This document shows, piece by piece, positions 9,540 through 19,817 of a stretch of DNA of 64,000 bases. Each line of letters starts with the position of its first letter. The first letter of the stretch is position 1. The notes under the pieces are model-generated. The model was given only the letters and a program-made list of their open reading frames with translations, was not told where the DNA came from and ran no database searches. The translations under genes and the position numbers were made by a program. The DNA lies in NCBI RefSeq assembly GCF_001421515.1, contig NZ_LMKM01000007.1, forward strand, positions 442,478 to 506,477, read 5' to 3'. The DNA comes from Pedobacter sp. Leaf216 (GTDB lineage: Bacteria > Bacteroidota > Bacteroidia > Sphingobacteriales > Sphingobacteriaceae).

Positions 9540-11390
9540 TTATTTTTTAGGCTCTATTAATATAATGCGTGGTTTAGGGGCCTTTTTCATTCCGAAACCG
9601 AAATAAAAGCCAGTATGTGGCGGTTGGTTATAGCCATCATTTTGCCAGGGAATGCTTAAACGGTACTGCGGATCGTGCATTAAGGTATAATTGCGGTGCG
9701 TTGTGGGGATGGTTGTGGAATAAATCCTCAAGCTCTGGTTATCATACGATCTTAAAATCAACTCTTCGCGCCAATCGCCAAAAATATCAGCACTTAAGGC
9801 CGGCGTAGATTTGGTTCCATTGTTAGCAACTGCACCATCTGCTGTAAAAAGCCGTCCGCCATTATACTTGTCAATATGGTTGCCATCTAAAAGTTCTCTT
9901 GATAAATCGCCATCCCAGTAGATTAAGAAATTAGTAGATCGTGGTTGATTGCCGATCCTGCTCCCTTTAATATCATATAATCCGTTCGATCCCGACCACC
10001 ACATTTGTGCGCCCAAGCGGGTATTATCAATGTTATCGGCCACTCCCCTGCCAACATCTTCATCCTGCGATCCTTTCCATAATATTTCTCCTGTTCTGGC
10101 ATCGTAAACAGCAGCACCTGGGCCTTTAGTTCCTTCTTCTATTTCATGTACGCCAAAAACCTCCAAACCAGGGTGTTCAGGGTCGAGATCGGAAACATGA
10201 ATGGCATCGCCATGCCGTAAGCCTGTGGTATACAACCCCTTTCCATTATCATCTACACACATCGAACCGTAAATAATTTCATCTTTACCATCCTCATCTA
10301 CATCTGCAACGGTGAGGTTATGATTTCCCTGACCAGAAAATGGGTTTTTACCATCTTTACTATCAAATACCCAACGCGAAGTTAATTTACCCTTCCGCCA
10401 ATCCCAGGCGGCTAAAACCGTTCTGCCATAATAACCCCTGCACATCACAACACTTGGGTGTACACCATCTAAATAAGCTACACAGGCATTAAATCGATCA
10501 ACCCGGTTACCTGTATTGTCGTTTTTACCATTACCACCTTTGCCACCCCAAGCCCCAATATCACCACGGGCCGGAATATAATCGGCAGTAGCCAAAGCCT
10601 CACCGGTTTTACCGCTGAATACGGTTAAAAATTCAGGGCCATCTAATATTTTACCGTTCTGGTTGCGCCAGTCTTTAGTCGAATCGCCAATTACTTTCCC
10701 TTTACCATCTACAGTTCCATCAGCGGTTTTGCATACCATTTCGGCTATGCCATCGCCATCCAGATCGTACACCATAAACTGGGTATAATGTGCCCCTTCG
10801 CGAATGTTTTTGCCTAAATTAATTTCCCATAAAAAAGTTCCGTCCAGTTTATAGGCCTGAAAAATCGGGGGGTCGGTTAATCCGTTTGAGGAGTTATCTC
10901 TCCCGCGCCCGGTTTGGTGCAATACTATCTCATATTCACCATCTCCATCCAAATCACCCACAGAAGCATCATTAGGGGTATAACCTGCAGGAGTTTTTAA
11001 AGGAATAGTTAAATATTGCTCAATTGGCGATTTGGCAGCCAATGTAAAGCTTTTACTGGCTTCTAATTCGTGACCGTTTAAAATTGGTTTTACAAAATAA
11101 CTGTTCTGAAGGTCAAATTTAACTCCTCTATCTATAAAATTGGTGCTTTCGGAGATCGGCTCGCGATTGAGTTTAACCGCAGCTCCATTTCCGGTTTTGC
11201 GGTATAGGTTAAAGGCAATATCATCAGGATCGGTACCCAGCATACGCCATCCTATATAAACAGAATCGGTATTTTGGCGTATGGCAACCAGGCCCCTGCC
11301 CAACTTTTCCATTTGCCGTTGGGCGAAAAGCGGAGCCGACACAAAAAAGCTTACGATAAAACATAAAATGACGATGGTTTTGGTTTTCAT
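9540..11390 (-). CDS. PL11 rhamnogalacturonan lyase
   Basis: A 616-residue exported protein (signal peptide about 1-23) with an N-terminal fibronectin-like domain (about 30-118) and an eight-bladed propeller typical of YesW/YesX lyases. Calcium-binding loops are visible as DLDGDG (146-151), DLDGDG (209-214) and DVDEDG further on; ARGDIGAWGG and CRGYYGRTVLAAWDW are highly characteristic of PL11. The enzyme cleaves the rhamnose-galacturonate linkage of rhamnogalacturonan I by beta-elimination, producing unsaturated ends that the GH105 in this operon can remove. This gene defines the likely polymer target of the whole locus. Confidence 0.95.
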   Translation of the reverse strand: MKTKTIVILCFIVSFFVSAPLFAQRQMEKLGRGLVAIRQNTDSVYIGWRMLGTDPDDIAFNLYRKTGNGAAVKLNREPISESTNFIDRGVKFDLQNSYFVKPILNGHELEASKSFTLAAKSPIEQYLTIPLKTPAGYTPNDASVGDLDGDGEYEIVLHQTGRGRDNSSNGLTDPPIFQAYKLDGTFLWEINLGKNIREGAHYTQFMVYDLDGDGIAEMVCKTADGTVDGKGKVIGDSTKDWRNQNGKILDGPEFLTVFSGKTGEALATADYIPARGDIGAWGGKGGNGKNDNTGNRVDRFNACVAYLDGVHPSVVMCRGYYGRTVLAAWDWRKGKLTSRWVFDSKDGKNPFSGQGNHNLTVADVDEDGKDEIIYGSMCVDDNGKGLYTTGLRHGDAIHVSDLDPEHPGLEVFGVHEIEEGTKGPGAAVYDARTGEILWKGSQDEDVGRGVADNIDNTRLGAQMWWSGSNGLYDIKGSRIGNQPRSTNFLIYWDGDLSRELLDGNHIDKYNGGRLFTADGAVANNGTKSTPALSADIFGDWREELILRSYDNQSLRIYSTTIPTTHRNYTLMHDPQYRLSIPWQNDGYNQPPHTGFYFGFGMKKAPKPRIILIEPKK

Positions 11391-11442
11391 AACTTATATC
11401 GCCTCTTAATTAAGTAATATTGTTGATTTATCATTCGGGTGA

Positions 11443-13854
11443 TTATTGTACTTTATATGCAGCTTTGGCCGATACAGCCACGCCTTTATCGGTAATTCCA
11501 TCAGCTTTTATTATAATATTGGTTTTATTGTCGCCATTAAAATAGGTGATGGTTGCCATGCCATTCTCGTTGGTTTTTACCGATGGCGCCCAAAAAACCG
11601 TGGTACGCAAATCTTTATTCTGTGTAGCCGGACTATTGTAATTAGGCGCATAAAAAGTTCTGGCCGTGTAGTAACCATTTAAATTAATGTTAAGCAAATC
11701 TAAATTCGATCCGCGGAGTGCTTCATCTTTTAAATTTAGGCTGATCACATAAACATCTTTCGCTTCGCTGTTAACCAAATGCCTTACAGTAAGCTGATTG
11801 ATCTGATCCATAGTTAAACTGTAATAATCAAGTCGCTCAAAAAGGTCTTCCCTGTTATTGATCAAAATGCGCGGTCTTACTTTTTTACCGTTCGATAAAA
11901 AAGCAACTCCTTCACCACCTGTACTGTCCAAATCATCTATAGTTTGCGCTCCGTTGGCTTTTGTTAATAAAAAATGTTCCAATCCCTTATAAGAATAATC
12001 TGCAGCTGTAATGTTAAAAACCTGGTCGGGATAGCCGAAAGTTGATAAGGTTTCGTTAAATAACAATAATTTTTTGCCTGCATTTGCCTTTATTTCGATA
12101 TCATTTAAAGAAATTGAATCACCAAACTTAAACTTACGGTTGTAATCCATACGTTTACCAATTTCAGCATTTAACGTATTCGGAATCCCGGCATCAATCT
12201 CCTTTAGCAAACTAATATTTAAGGGTTTAATTAAGGTATCAATCTGCAACCAGCCTCCTTTTTTGCCTTTATCATCTTTAGAAGATATTTTTACCGCCTG
12301 GTTGCCGTACCAGCTTAACCCATCTAAAAAATAGTGGCCTTCCTGATCAGTTTTTGTGGTATAAAGTTTATTTCCCATAAAATTAGATCCAAATAGGGTA
12401 ATATTCATGTTCGGAAGCGGTTTATTACCTAATTTTTCACGCACCAAGCCTTTTATGGTTATACCCGGCTCTGGCAGATAACTGATTTTTATTGTTGAAT
12501 CGGCCAGCTTTTTCCATAGGTAATCTCTCCAGCCCTGGGTGAGTAGTAATAGATCAAGCTGCTTTAAGCGCGATGGATTTTTAAGATCAAAATACTGTGC
12601 AGCATTTTTGATTTCTCCTTTTATTTCTGATTGCAACAAGAGGTAGGAGATGATATCATTTCCATCATCAGGCACAAGCCCATCTACAGCAGCCAGTGAA
12701 AATGATGTTTTGGCTGGTTGCCCTAAAAAATTTGTTGCTTTTACCTGGATTATAACTTTTTCGCGTGGCTTATAAACTGCTTTGCCGGGCGTGAGCAGAA
12801 GATTTACTTTGTTTTCATCCTGTATAAAAATCAATCTTTCGCAGTTTGGCCTTCCAGCCTCATCCAGCAGTGTAATGATAGAAATACCACTCGGGAAGCC
12901 CTTTGTGGGTATTGAAACCGATACTAAAGCTTTACTCAGCTTTACAGCACCAGAGTAAATATTGTCGCCCGCATGTTTAATCACCACTGAAATGGTTTTA
13001 TCTTTCAATTCGTTAAAACTAGGTCCATTCGCCGCAATTGTAGCTTTAATGGTCAGAGAATCTGATGTTACATGAAGCGAAAGTCCTTTTTGAAGAATTA
13101 AAGGCATATTTGAAGAGAATTTTTCTTTGCCATAAGCGCCTTCAACCCGATATTTCTCGCCCGCCTTAGGGGTAAAAGCAAAAATACCCATACCTGCTTC
13201 AGTACTCTGAAAAGTGGTTACCGTATCTCCTTTTGATGAAATGATACTCCCTGTGGCTTTTACACCATTACCGGCATCATCATTTGTTTTAAAGGCAACA
13301 ATACTGGATAAACCTTCAACCAAAGAGCCTCCCTCAGGAAAAAAAGCAATCGACTTTTTAAGTGCATTGCCATCAGTTTTATTTGCAGGATTACGGGTAA
13401 AGTACGAAGCATTTTCGATGATGTTGTTGCTGATGTGGATCCGTTTTTGGAACACAAAATCATCTCCAAAATTCCGCATCCAGTTCGTATAAGCCCGAAT
13501 GGCATACCAGCCCGATGGAATGGAATCTTTTAATTTAAAATCGCCCTTGCCAAGTCCGCCATTTAAACGGATCATTTTTCGATCTATAATTTCTGATTTT
13601 GGAGAAAGCAACTCTACATACAAATTATTGCTGGTAGCTGTTAAACTGCTGCTTTTTCCGTTTACCAGGTAGGCACTGAACCAAATATCTTCACCGGTAC
13701 TGTAATAACCGCGATCTACCTGCAGGTAAGACTTTTCAAAAAAAAGCTTAATTGATTTCTGACTGCCACTAACCGGTTCTGCTTTTTGCTGAGCCAAACT
13801 GCAAAATGTTATTGCACTTAAAATACCCAGCAAAGTATATTTTTTTAGGTTCAT
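11443..13854 (-). CDS. Secreted MG2 / carboxypeptidase-regulatory / plug-like protein of unknown function
   Basis: 803 residues with a signal peptide (about 1-21). Residues about 35-145 resemble an alpha-2-macroglobulin MG2 domain (TGEDIWFSAYLV), about 460-535 look like a carboxypeptidase regulatory-like beta-sandwich (ITIKGLVREKLGNKPLPN), and about 615-700 resemble an isolated TonB-receptor plug (GLEHFLLT..ILINN..QINQLTV). No transmembrane barrel follows. It is the first gene of the leftward series, 52 bp before the PL11 gene. Related proteins occur in many Bacteroidota, but no function is firmly established; a role in handling polysaccharide or partner proteins at the outer membrane is a guess. 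Confidence 0.6.
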   Translation of the reverse strand: MNLKKYTLLGILSAITFCSLAQQKAEPVSGSQKSIKLFFEKSYLQVDRGYYSTGEDIWFSAYLVNGKSSSLTATSNNLYVELLSPKSEIIDRKMIRLNGGLGKGDFKLKDSIPSGWYAIRAYTNWMRNFGDDFVFQKRIHISNNIIENASYFTRNPANKTDGNALKKSIAFFPEGGSLVEGLSSIVAFKTNDDAGNGVKATGSIISSKGDTVTTFQSTEAGMGIFAFTPKAGEKYRVEGAYGKEKFSSNMPLILQKGLSLHVTSDSLTIKATIAANGPSFNELKDKTISVVIKHAGDNIYSGAVKLSKALVSVSIPTKGFPSGISIITLLDEAGRPNCERLIFIQDENKVNLLLTPGKAVYKPREKVIIQVKATNFLGQPAKTSFSLAAVDGLVPDDGNDIISYLLLQSEIKGEIKNAAQYFDLKNPSRLKQLDLLLLTQGWRDYLWKKLADSTIKISYLPEPGITIKGLVREKLGNKPLPNMNITLFGSNFMGNKLYTTKTDQEGHYFLDGLSWYGNQAVKISSKDDKGKKGGWLQIDTLIKPLNISLLKEIDAGIPNTLNAEIGKRMDYNRKFKFGDSISLNDIEIKANAGKKLLLFNETLSTFGYPDQVFNITAADYSYKGLEHFLLTKANGAQTIDDLDSTGGEGVAFLSNGKKVRPRILINNREDLFERLDYYSLTMDQINQLTVRHLVNSEAKDVYVISLNLKDEALRGSNLDLLNINLNGYYTARTFYAPNYNSPATQNKDLRTTVFWAPSVKTNENGMATITYFNGDNKTNIIIKADGITDKGVAVSAKAAYKVQ

Positions 13855-13971
13855 ATGTTTTTATCAATCATGTAAACAGAAATTTTGCCCACAAATGATC
13901 TACAAAAAAACATAGTCAATACCAGGTTGGCGTAAAAGAGGCTCATTATGTGTAATTGGTTAGCAAATCTC

Positions 13972-13996
13972 AATTATTGGCCAGATAGCAATAATT
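13972..13996. promoter_or_regulatory. Inverted repeat in divergent promoter region
   Basis: AATTATTG and CAATAATT form perfect 8-bp arms around a 9-base spacer. AT-rich and about 120 bp upstream of the leftward start codon; it may be an operator, but such repeats also arise by chance in AT-rich DNA. Confidence 0.3.
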
Positions 13997-14036
13997 AATT
14001 GATTCATGTCGAATGTAAAGAGTATATTTTTAATGG

Positions 14037-14055
14037 GCATCCTGTAGTATCCTGC
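14037..14055. promoter_or_regulatory. Candidate operator with 10-bp direct repeat (site 2)
   Basis: GCATCCTGTAGTATCCTGC, identical at 18 of 19 positions to the site at 5345-5363. ATCCTG recurs at 10-bp spacing. It sits between the two divergent transcripts, 182 bp from the leftward start codon and 263 bp from the rightward one, as expected for an activator site. Confidence 0.5.
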
Positions 14056-14094
14056 TTTTTTATGATGACAATATGTTACAAGAAAGATTTTAAA

Positions 14095-14147
14095 GGTTTA
14101 GTAAAAATTAATTTTAAACAGCAACTAAAAAGTTACTTTACTAAACC
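14095..14147. promoter_or_regulatory. Long inverted repeat with TTTACTAAACC arms
   Basis: GGTTTAGTAAA (14095-14105) and TTTACTAAACC (14137-14147) form perfect 11-bp arms separated by 31 bases. Three helical turns between arms would suit two regulator dimers or a loop. Related TTACT/AGTAA words continue to about 14167. Confidence 0.4.
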
Positions 14148-14280
14148 CTTTTACTACCTAAGTAAAACTTAAGCCCATTTATACCATTTCCTGCCATGCT
14201 AAGATTGTAGAATTTACCAACAAACTGAAAGATTGATAAAAAAATAAATGTTTACATGACGTTTATTATTTTAAATATTT

Positions 14281-14288
14281 TACTTTTA
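14281..14288 (+). promoter_or_regulatory. -7-like box upstream of the GH51 operon
   Basis: TACTTTTA matches the Bacteroidota -7 consensus TAnnTTTG except for the last base and lies 29 bp upstream of the ATG at 14318. No good -33 TTTG was found at 19-21 bp, consistent with activator-dependent transcription. Confidence 0.35.
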
Positions 14289-14317
14289 CCAATAGAATCT
14301 TCCAAATATTAAACCGT

Positions 14318-16321
14318 ATGAAATTAAATTACCCTGTAAAAAGTGTGTTCTATGCCTGTGCAACATGTTTTTTAGCTGGCATCGGATATACATCTGAAGT
14401 GCAGGCCCAGGCCACAAAGGTGATTAAAGTTAAAACAGACCAGGTTATTGCCAAAGTACAACCCAACATGTGGGGTGTTTTTTTTGAAGACATTAACTTT
14501 GGCGCAGATGGCGGTATTTATGCTGAATTAATCAAAAACCGATCATTCGAATTTGCGAAACCTTTAATGGGCTGGACAATTCAACGTAAAAAACCACAGG
14601 AAGGCGAAGTATTGGTGGTAAACCGTAAAGAGGTAAATACTGCCAACCCCAGATATTTACAGGTAAAAAAACAAACTGACGATTTCGAACTCATCAACGA
14701 AGGCTTCAAAGGCATAGGCGTAAAAAAAGGTTTGCGCTACGATTTTTCGGTTATGTACCGCCAATCTCAGCCCGGAGTGAAATTTCTGCTGTTGTTAAAG
14801 GATGGAAATAATAAAATTATCGGACAAGGAAATTTAACACCCGACCAAACGGGTAGCGACTGGAAAAAGCAATCAGCCAGTTTTACAGCAACTGAAACTG
14901 ATCCAAAAGCGAAATTCTCCATATTATTTCAAGGCAATGGAAACATCGATCTGGATATGATTTCACTTTTTCCTGGCGATACCTGGAAAAATCGTCCGCA
15001 AGGATTAAGGGCCGATATGGTGCAGTTACTGGCCGACATGAAACCTGGTTTTATCCGTTTCCCTGGCGGCTGTATTGTAGAAGGAACCGATTTGGCCAAC
15101 CGCTACCAATGGAAAAAAACCATTGGCCCAATTGAAAACAGGCAGTTGATTATGAACCGCTGGAATACCGAATTTGCGCACCGGCCTGCGCCGGATTATT
15201 ACCAGAGTTTTGGTTTGGGCTTTTTTGAATACTTTCAACTTGCAGAAGATATTGGTTCGGATGCTTTACCAATATTAAATTGCGGCATGGCCTGCCAGTT
15301 TAATTCGGCTGAAGTAGCCTCGCTTGATGAACTCGATCCATACGTGCAGGATGCTTTAGATCTGATTGAATTTGCCAATGGCGATATAACAACGAAATGG
15401 GGGAAAATGCGTGCAGATTTAGGCCATCCCAAACCCTTTAATTTAAAAATGATGGGGGTTGGCAACGAAAACTGGGGGCCACAATACCTGGAAAGAGTAG
15501 CCATTTTCACTAAAGCAATAAAGGCCAAATATCCCAATTTTAAACTCATCAACAGTTCAGGTACCGATCCTGAAGGTGATCGTTTTAATTTATTAAACAC
15601 CACTTTGAGAAATAACAACGCCGATTTTATTGATGAGCATTATTACCGCCCAGCTGATTGGTTTTTAAAAAATGCCGGCCGCTACGATAACTATCCAAGA
15701 AATGGAACCAAGATTTTTGTTGGTGAATATGCCGTACACGCAGATAAAAATTTTGTTGGCAGCAATAGGAACAACTGGCAAAGTGCCCTGGCTTCGGCCT
15801 CATTAATGACAGGCTTGGAGCGCAATGCCGATGTAGTACAAATGGCCTCATACGCCCCTCTTTTTGCTCATATTGATGCCTGGCAATGGGCCCCGGATAT
15901 GATTTGGGTTGATAACCTGAAATCGTATGGCACACCGGATTATTATGTACAGAAACAATTTTCTACCAATAAAGGAACCGATGTAATACCAATTACACTT
16001 GATGAAAAAAATATTATCGGCCAGGATGGACTTTATGCTTCTGCAGTAACCGATCAGCACAAAAAAGAACTCATTATTAAAATTGCCAATAATGCCGATC
16101 AGGTGCAAAACATAGATTTTGATCTTGAAGGGAAAATAAAGCTAAAAAGTAAAGCCATAACGGAGGAAATTGCCAGCAATAACCTTAACCAGCTAAATTC
16201 TTTCGAAAATCCGGAAGCAGTAAGCCCGCAAAAAAGCTCCATAAACTTAAAAGGCAAAAAACTGAGCATTGCTTTAAAGCCTTATTCTTTTAACGTTATC
16301 AAAATTCCATTTAATCAATAG
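14318..16321 (+). CDS. GH51 alpha-L-arabinofuranosidase with internal carbohydrate-binding domain
   Basis: A 667-residue protein with a signal peptide (about 1-31). The GH51 barrel begins [15 protein letters not shown] (52-66) and is interrupted at about 75-220 by a beta-sandwich resembling CBM4/9. Acid/base Glu384 lies in GVGNENWG and nucleophile Glu470 in VGEYAVH; the C-terminal beta-domain typical of these enzymes follows. It would release terminal L-arabinofuranose from arabinan or arabinogalactan side chains. It is the first gene of a five-gene rightward operon with intergenic gaps of 1-13 bp, divergent from the lyase operon. Confidence 0.93.
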   Translation: MKLNYPVKSVFYACATCFLAGIGYTSEVQAQATKVIKVKTDQVIAKVQPNMWGVFFEDINFGADGGIYAELIKNRSFEFAKPLMGWTIQRKKPQEGEVLVVNRKEVNTANPRYLQVKKQTDDFELINEGFKGIGVKKGLRYDFSVMYRQSQPGVKFLLLLKDGNNKIIGQGNLTPDQTGSDWKKQSASFTATETDPKAKFSILFQGNGNIDLDMISLFPGDTWKNRPQGLRADMVQLLADMKPGFIRFPGGCIVEGTDLANRYQWKKTIGPIENRQLIMNRWNTEFAHRPAPDYYQSFGLGFFEYFQLAEDIGSDALPILNCGMACQFNSAEVASLDELDPYVQDALDLIEFANGDITTKWGKMRADLGHPKPFNLKMMGVGNENWGPQYLERVAIFTKAIKAKYPNFKLINSSGTDPEGDRFNLLNTTLRNNNADFIDEHYYRPADWFLKNAGRYDNYPRNGTKIFVGEYAVHADKNFVGSNRNNWQSALASASLMTGLERNADVVQMASYAPLFAHIDAWQWAPDMIWVDNLKSYGTPDYYVQKQFSTNKGTDVIPITLDEKNIIGQDGLYASAVTDQHKKELIIKIANNADQVQNIDFDLEGKIKLKSKAITEEIASNNLNQLNSFENPEAVSPQKSSINLKGKKLSIALKPYSFNVIKIPFNQ

Positions 16322-16334
16322 ATTTAACGAAATC

Positions 16335-17876
16335 ATGATGAAAAAACTGCTATTATCTGCCGCTTTGTTCTGCAGTTCTATTTTAGTGCACGCACAAAAC
16401 GAAACGCAATTAACCATTAAACCTGCGGGCGATCAAATTGTGAGCAAACACATTTATGGTCACTTTTCTGAGCATTTGGGCCGTTGTATTTATGATGGTT
16501 TTTGGGTGGGCGAAAATTCGGCTATCCCTAATAAAGGAAGAATAAGGTTGGATATTGTAGAAGCCTTAAAAAAGATTAAAGTGCCAAACCTCCGCTGGCC
16601 GGGAGGTTGCTTTGCCGATGAATACCATTGGCGGGATGGCATAGGGCCGAGAAACCAACGGCCGAAAATGGTAAATACCAATTGGGGCGGCGTAACGGAA
16701 GACAATAGCTTTGGTACACACGAATTTTTGGATTTATGCCAGATGCTTGATTGTGAACCTTATATAGCGGGCAATGTGGGCAGCGGAACTGTTGAAGAAA
16801 TGGCTAAATGGGTAGAATACCTGAATTTTGATGGGGTAAGCCCCATGACGGCTATCCGCAGCCAAAATGGAAGAGAAAAACCATGGAAAGTGTCTTTCTG
16901 GGGTGTTGGTAATGAAAGTTGGGGTTGCGGAGGAAATATGACACCTGCTTATTATTCTGATTTGTACCGTAGATATGCTACATATGCCCGAAACTACCCT
17001 GGTGCACCGTTAAAAAGGATTGCCAGTGGCGCAAACTCTTTCGATTACAACTGGACGGAAACCTGTATGAAAAACATTGGTAACCAGATGTGGGGATTAA
17101 CGCTTCACTATTATACTATCCCTACCGGAAATTGGGGAACAAAAGGATCTGCAACGAAATTTGATGAAGCACAATACTTTTCGACCATGAAAAACTGTTT
17201 AAAAATGGAAGAACTGGTTAGCAAACACGCCGCAATTATGGATAAATACGACCCTAAAAAGAAGGTGGCTTTAGTGGTTGATGAATGGGGAATCTGGACG
17301 GATGTGGAACCAGGCACAAACCCGGGTTTTTTATACCAGCAAAACAGTTTGCGCGATGCTTTAATTGCAGGTACCACCTTAAATATTTTCAATAACCACT
17401 CCGATCGTGTTAAAATGGCCAATTTGGCACAAACCGTTAATGTTTTACAGTCATTAATCTTGACCGAAAAAGATAAAATGATCCTTACCCCTACTTATCA
17501 TGTTTTCGACCTGTATAAAGTGCACCAGGATGCCAAATATTTACCGATAACTTTCACCAGTCCTGATTATATGGTGGGCGGTCAAAAAATCCCGGCCTTA
17601 AATATATCCGCTTCACAGGATGCTATGGGCGCAATCCACATTTCATTGGTAAATCTGGATCCAAACAAAAAAATTACCTTAAACACTGTTTTAGAGGGCT
17701 TAAAATGGACTTCGGTTACCGGACAGATTTTAACTTCAGCTAAACTTACTGATGTAAACACATTCAACGATTTGAACAAGGTACACAATGCAAAATTTAA
17801 CGGTGCAAAAAAATCAGGTAATGCACTAAGAGTAGAATTACCCGCTCAATCTGTTGTTGTTCTCGAATTAAAATAG
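16335..17876 (+). CDS. GH51 alpha-N-arabinofuranosidase (second type)
   Basis: 513 residues with a short signal peptide (about 1-21). It belongs to the shorter, AbfA-like GH51 group: [16 protein letters not shown] (40-55), [16 protein letters not shown], acid/base Glu194 in [11 protein letters not shown], nucleophile Glu317 in VVDEWG. The adjacent GH51 is of a different subtype with an inserted binding domain, so the pair likely divides substrates (for example side-chain versus linear arabino-oligosaccharides) rather than being a recent tandem duplication. It begins with two consecutive ATG codons; either could be used. It lies 13 bp after the first GH51 and 4 bp before GH97. Confidence 0.94.
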   Translation: MMKKLLLSAALFCSSILVHAQNETQLTIKPAGDQIVSKHIYGHFSEHLGRCIYDGFWVGENSAIPNKGRIRLDIVEALKKIKVPNLRWPGGCFADEYHWRDGIGPRNQRPKMVNTNWGGVTEDNSFGTHEFLDLCQMLDCEPYIAGNVGSGTVEEMAKWVEYLNFDGVSPMTAIRSQNGREKPWKVSFWGVGNESWGCGGNMTPAYYSDLYRRYATYARNYPGAPLKRIASGANSFDYNWTETCMKNIGNQMWGLTLHYYTIPTGNWGTKGSATKFDEAQYFSTMKNCLKMEELVSKHAAIMDKYDPKKKVALVVDEWGIWTDVEPGTNPGFLYQQNSLRDALIAGTTLNIFNNHSDRVKMANLAQTVNVLQSLILTEKDKMILTPTYHVFDLYKVHQDAKYLPITFTSPDYMVGGQKIPALNISASQDAMGAIHISLVNLDPNKKITLNTVLEGLKWTSVTGQILTSAKLTDVNTFNDLNKVHNAKFNGAKKSGNALRVELPAQSVVVLELK

Positions 17877-17880
17877 CCTC

Positions 17881-19812
17881 ATGAAATACAAAATCACCAG
17901 TGTTATCCTTTTTTTACTTTCAGCCACCCAGGTATTAAAAGGGCAAACAAAATACGACATTCAAAGTCCGGATAAAGAATTGAGCGTTTCTGTCTTTTTA
18001 AAAGATAAACAGGTTTTTTACACCATAAACAGAAAAAATGAACCTGTTTTGGCAAATTCTGCAATGGGTTTAATACGTGAGGATACAGATTTTGCTAAAA
18101 ATTTATCTGTAGTATCTGTTTCAAAAAACGAGGTAATAACAGATAACTATACCTTAAAAAATGGCAAGAGGCTTAAAAATGAATACTTGGCCAATAAAAG
18201 GGTTTTTCACCTGAAAAATGCAAACTCAAAAAAAATGGATGTGATTTTTCAAGTCTCAAATGATGGTATTGCTTTTCGTTACTATTTCCCCGATGCAGAT
18301 ACGCAACTTAAAAAAATTACGGAAGAAAGAACAGCCTTCCATTTTTTTCCAAGTACTAAAGCGTGGATGCAACCCATGTCTGTAGCTAAAACCAGCTGGG
18401 AAAGTACCAACCCATCTTATGAAGAATATTATCAAAAAGAAATCAGCGTGGGCACACCTGCACCAACAGCAGCAGGATGGGTTTATCCGGCATTATTTAA
18501 CTATAAAGATACCTGGCTATTGCTTACTGAAGTGGGTTTAGATGGCAGTTACTGCGCAACCCGAATACAGCAAAACTCGCCAGGAGGAAATTATCAGGTC
18601 GGTTTTCCAGATGCCAGAGAAGTTTTTACCAATCAAAATGTAAATCCACAATCGGCATTGCCATGGTATACACCTTGGCGTGTAATTGCAGTAGGAAACC
18701 TGAAAAAAATTACCGAATCTACTTTAGGTACAGATTTAGCTGCTCCTGCAAAAGCCGATATCAATCCAGATCTTTTTCAATTGGGTAAAGCTTCGTGGAG
18801 CTGGATTATGTTAAAAGACAATTCAATAACTTACGATATCCAGAAGAAATACATCGACTTTGCAGCAGACATGAGATGGGAATACTGCCTGATTGATGTG
18901 GATTGGGACACCAAAATCGGATACGAAAAGATGCAGCAACTGGCCGATTATGCAAAATCAAAAAACGTAGGCTTATTGCTTTGGTACAACTCGGCCGGAG
19001 ATTGGAATACTGTAAAATACACGCCAAAGAATAAATTAACCACCCACGAAAACCGCTTAAAAGAATTTGCTTTATTGCAAAAAATGGGCATTAAAGGGAT
19101 CAAGGTCGATTTTTTTGGTGGTGATGGACAATCGATGATCCGTTATTACCTGGAGATTTTCGATGATGCGGCAAAATTTGGTTTAAGTGTAAACTGTCAT
19201 GGTGCAACCTTGCCCCGCGGATGGCAACGTACCTACCCGAATTTGGTTACGATGGAATCAATCAAAGGCATGGAATTTATCACTTTCGATCAGAATAATG
19301 CCAATGAGGAGCCATTACATGCCACAACCATTCCATTTACGAGGAATATCTTCGATCCGATGGATTTCACACCAATGAATTTATCTGTAATCCCAAAAAT
19401 TAAACGGAAAACAACCCATGCATTCGAATTGGCCCTGCCAGTAATTTTTCAGTCAGGTGTTCAGCATTTGGCCGAATCTCCTGATGGAATGGCTACAGTA
19501 CCTGCGTATGTAAAATCCTATTTGCAAAACTTTCCTTCCAGCTGGGACGATACCAAACTTATTGACGGATACCCAGGTAAATTTGTTGTAATGGCGCGCA
19601 AGGCAGGCTCAAAATGGTATATAGCAGGGATAAATGGTGAAGGTAATGGCAAAACGGTTCAGATTGATTTATCTAAATTTAACGGTAAAAAAGCTACAAT
19701 GATCACTGATGGGGAAGCAGATTTTTCATTCAGTCAAAAAGAAATCCGCAGTAAAAACCAGGCGTTTAATATGAAAGCTTTTGGCGGCTTTGTAATTGTT
19801 GTAGAACAATAA
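17881..19812 (+). CDS. GH97 glycoside hydrolase, retaining type
   Basis: 643 residues with a signal peptide (about 1-22), an N-terminal super-sandwich, a catalytic barrel and a C-terminal sandwich. IKVDFFGGDGQ carries Asp410, equivalent to the nucleophile of retaining GH97 enzymes; Glu459 (VTMES) is the candidate acid/base. Inverting GH97 alpha-glucosidases use glutamates instead, so this protein should be retaining, with alpha-galactosidase or beta-L-arabinopyranosidase activity. With arabinosidases on both sides, removal of terminal galactose or arabinopyranose from pectic side chains is a reasonable inference. Confidence 0.93.
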   Translation: MKYKITSVILFLLSATQVLKGQTKYDIQSPDKELSVSVFLKDKQVFYTINRKNEPVLANSAMGLIREDTDFAKNLSVVSVSKNEVITDNYTLKNGKRLKNEYLANKRVFHLKNANSKKMDVIFQVSNDGIAFRYYFPDADTQLKKITEERTAFHFFPSTKAWMQPMSVAKTSWESTNPSYEEYYQKEISVGTPAPTAAGWVYPALFNYKDTWLLLTEVGLDGSYCATRIQQNSPGGNYQVGFPDAREVFTNQNVNPQSALPWYTPWRVIAVGNLKKITESTLGTDLAAPAKADINPDLFQLGKASWSWIMLKDNSITYDIQKKYIDFAADMRWEYCLIDVDWDTKIGYEKMQQLADYAKSKNVGLLLWYNSAGDWNTVKYTPKNKLTTHENRLKEFALLQKMGIKGIKVDFFGGDGQSMIRYYLEIFDDAAKFGLSVNCHGATLPRGWQRTYPNLVTMESIKGMEFITFDQNNANEEPLHATTIPFTRNIFDPMDFTPMNLSVIPKIKRKTTHAFELALPVIFQSGVQHLAESPDGMATVPAYVKSYLQNFPSSWDDTKLIDGYPGKFVVMARKAGSKWYIAGINGEGNGKTVQIDLSKFNGKKATMITDGEADFSFSQKEIRSKNQAFNMKAFGGFVIVVEQ

Positions 19813-19817
19813 AGAAT

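Larger units (their letters stand above)
13855..14317. promoter_or_regulatory. Divergent control region of the pectin locus
   Basis: A 463-bp gap between the leftward lyase series and the rightward arabinosidase operon. It contains an inverted repeat at 13972-13996, the direct-repeat motif at 14037-14055, a long inverted repeat at 14095-14147, and a -7-like box (TACTTTTA) at 14281-14288 ahead of the GH51 gene. No open reading frame of note is seen. Because both transcripts start here, this is the most probable place for substrate-dependent control. Confidence 0.65.
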
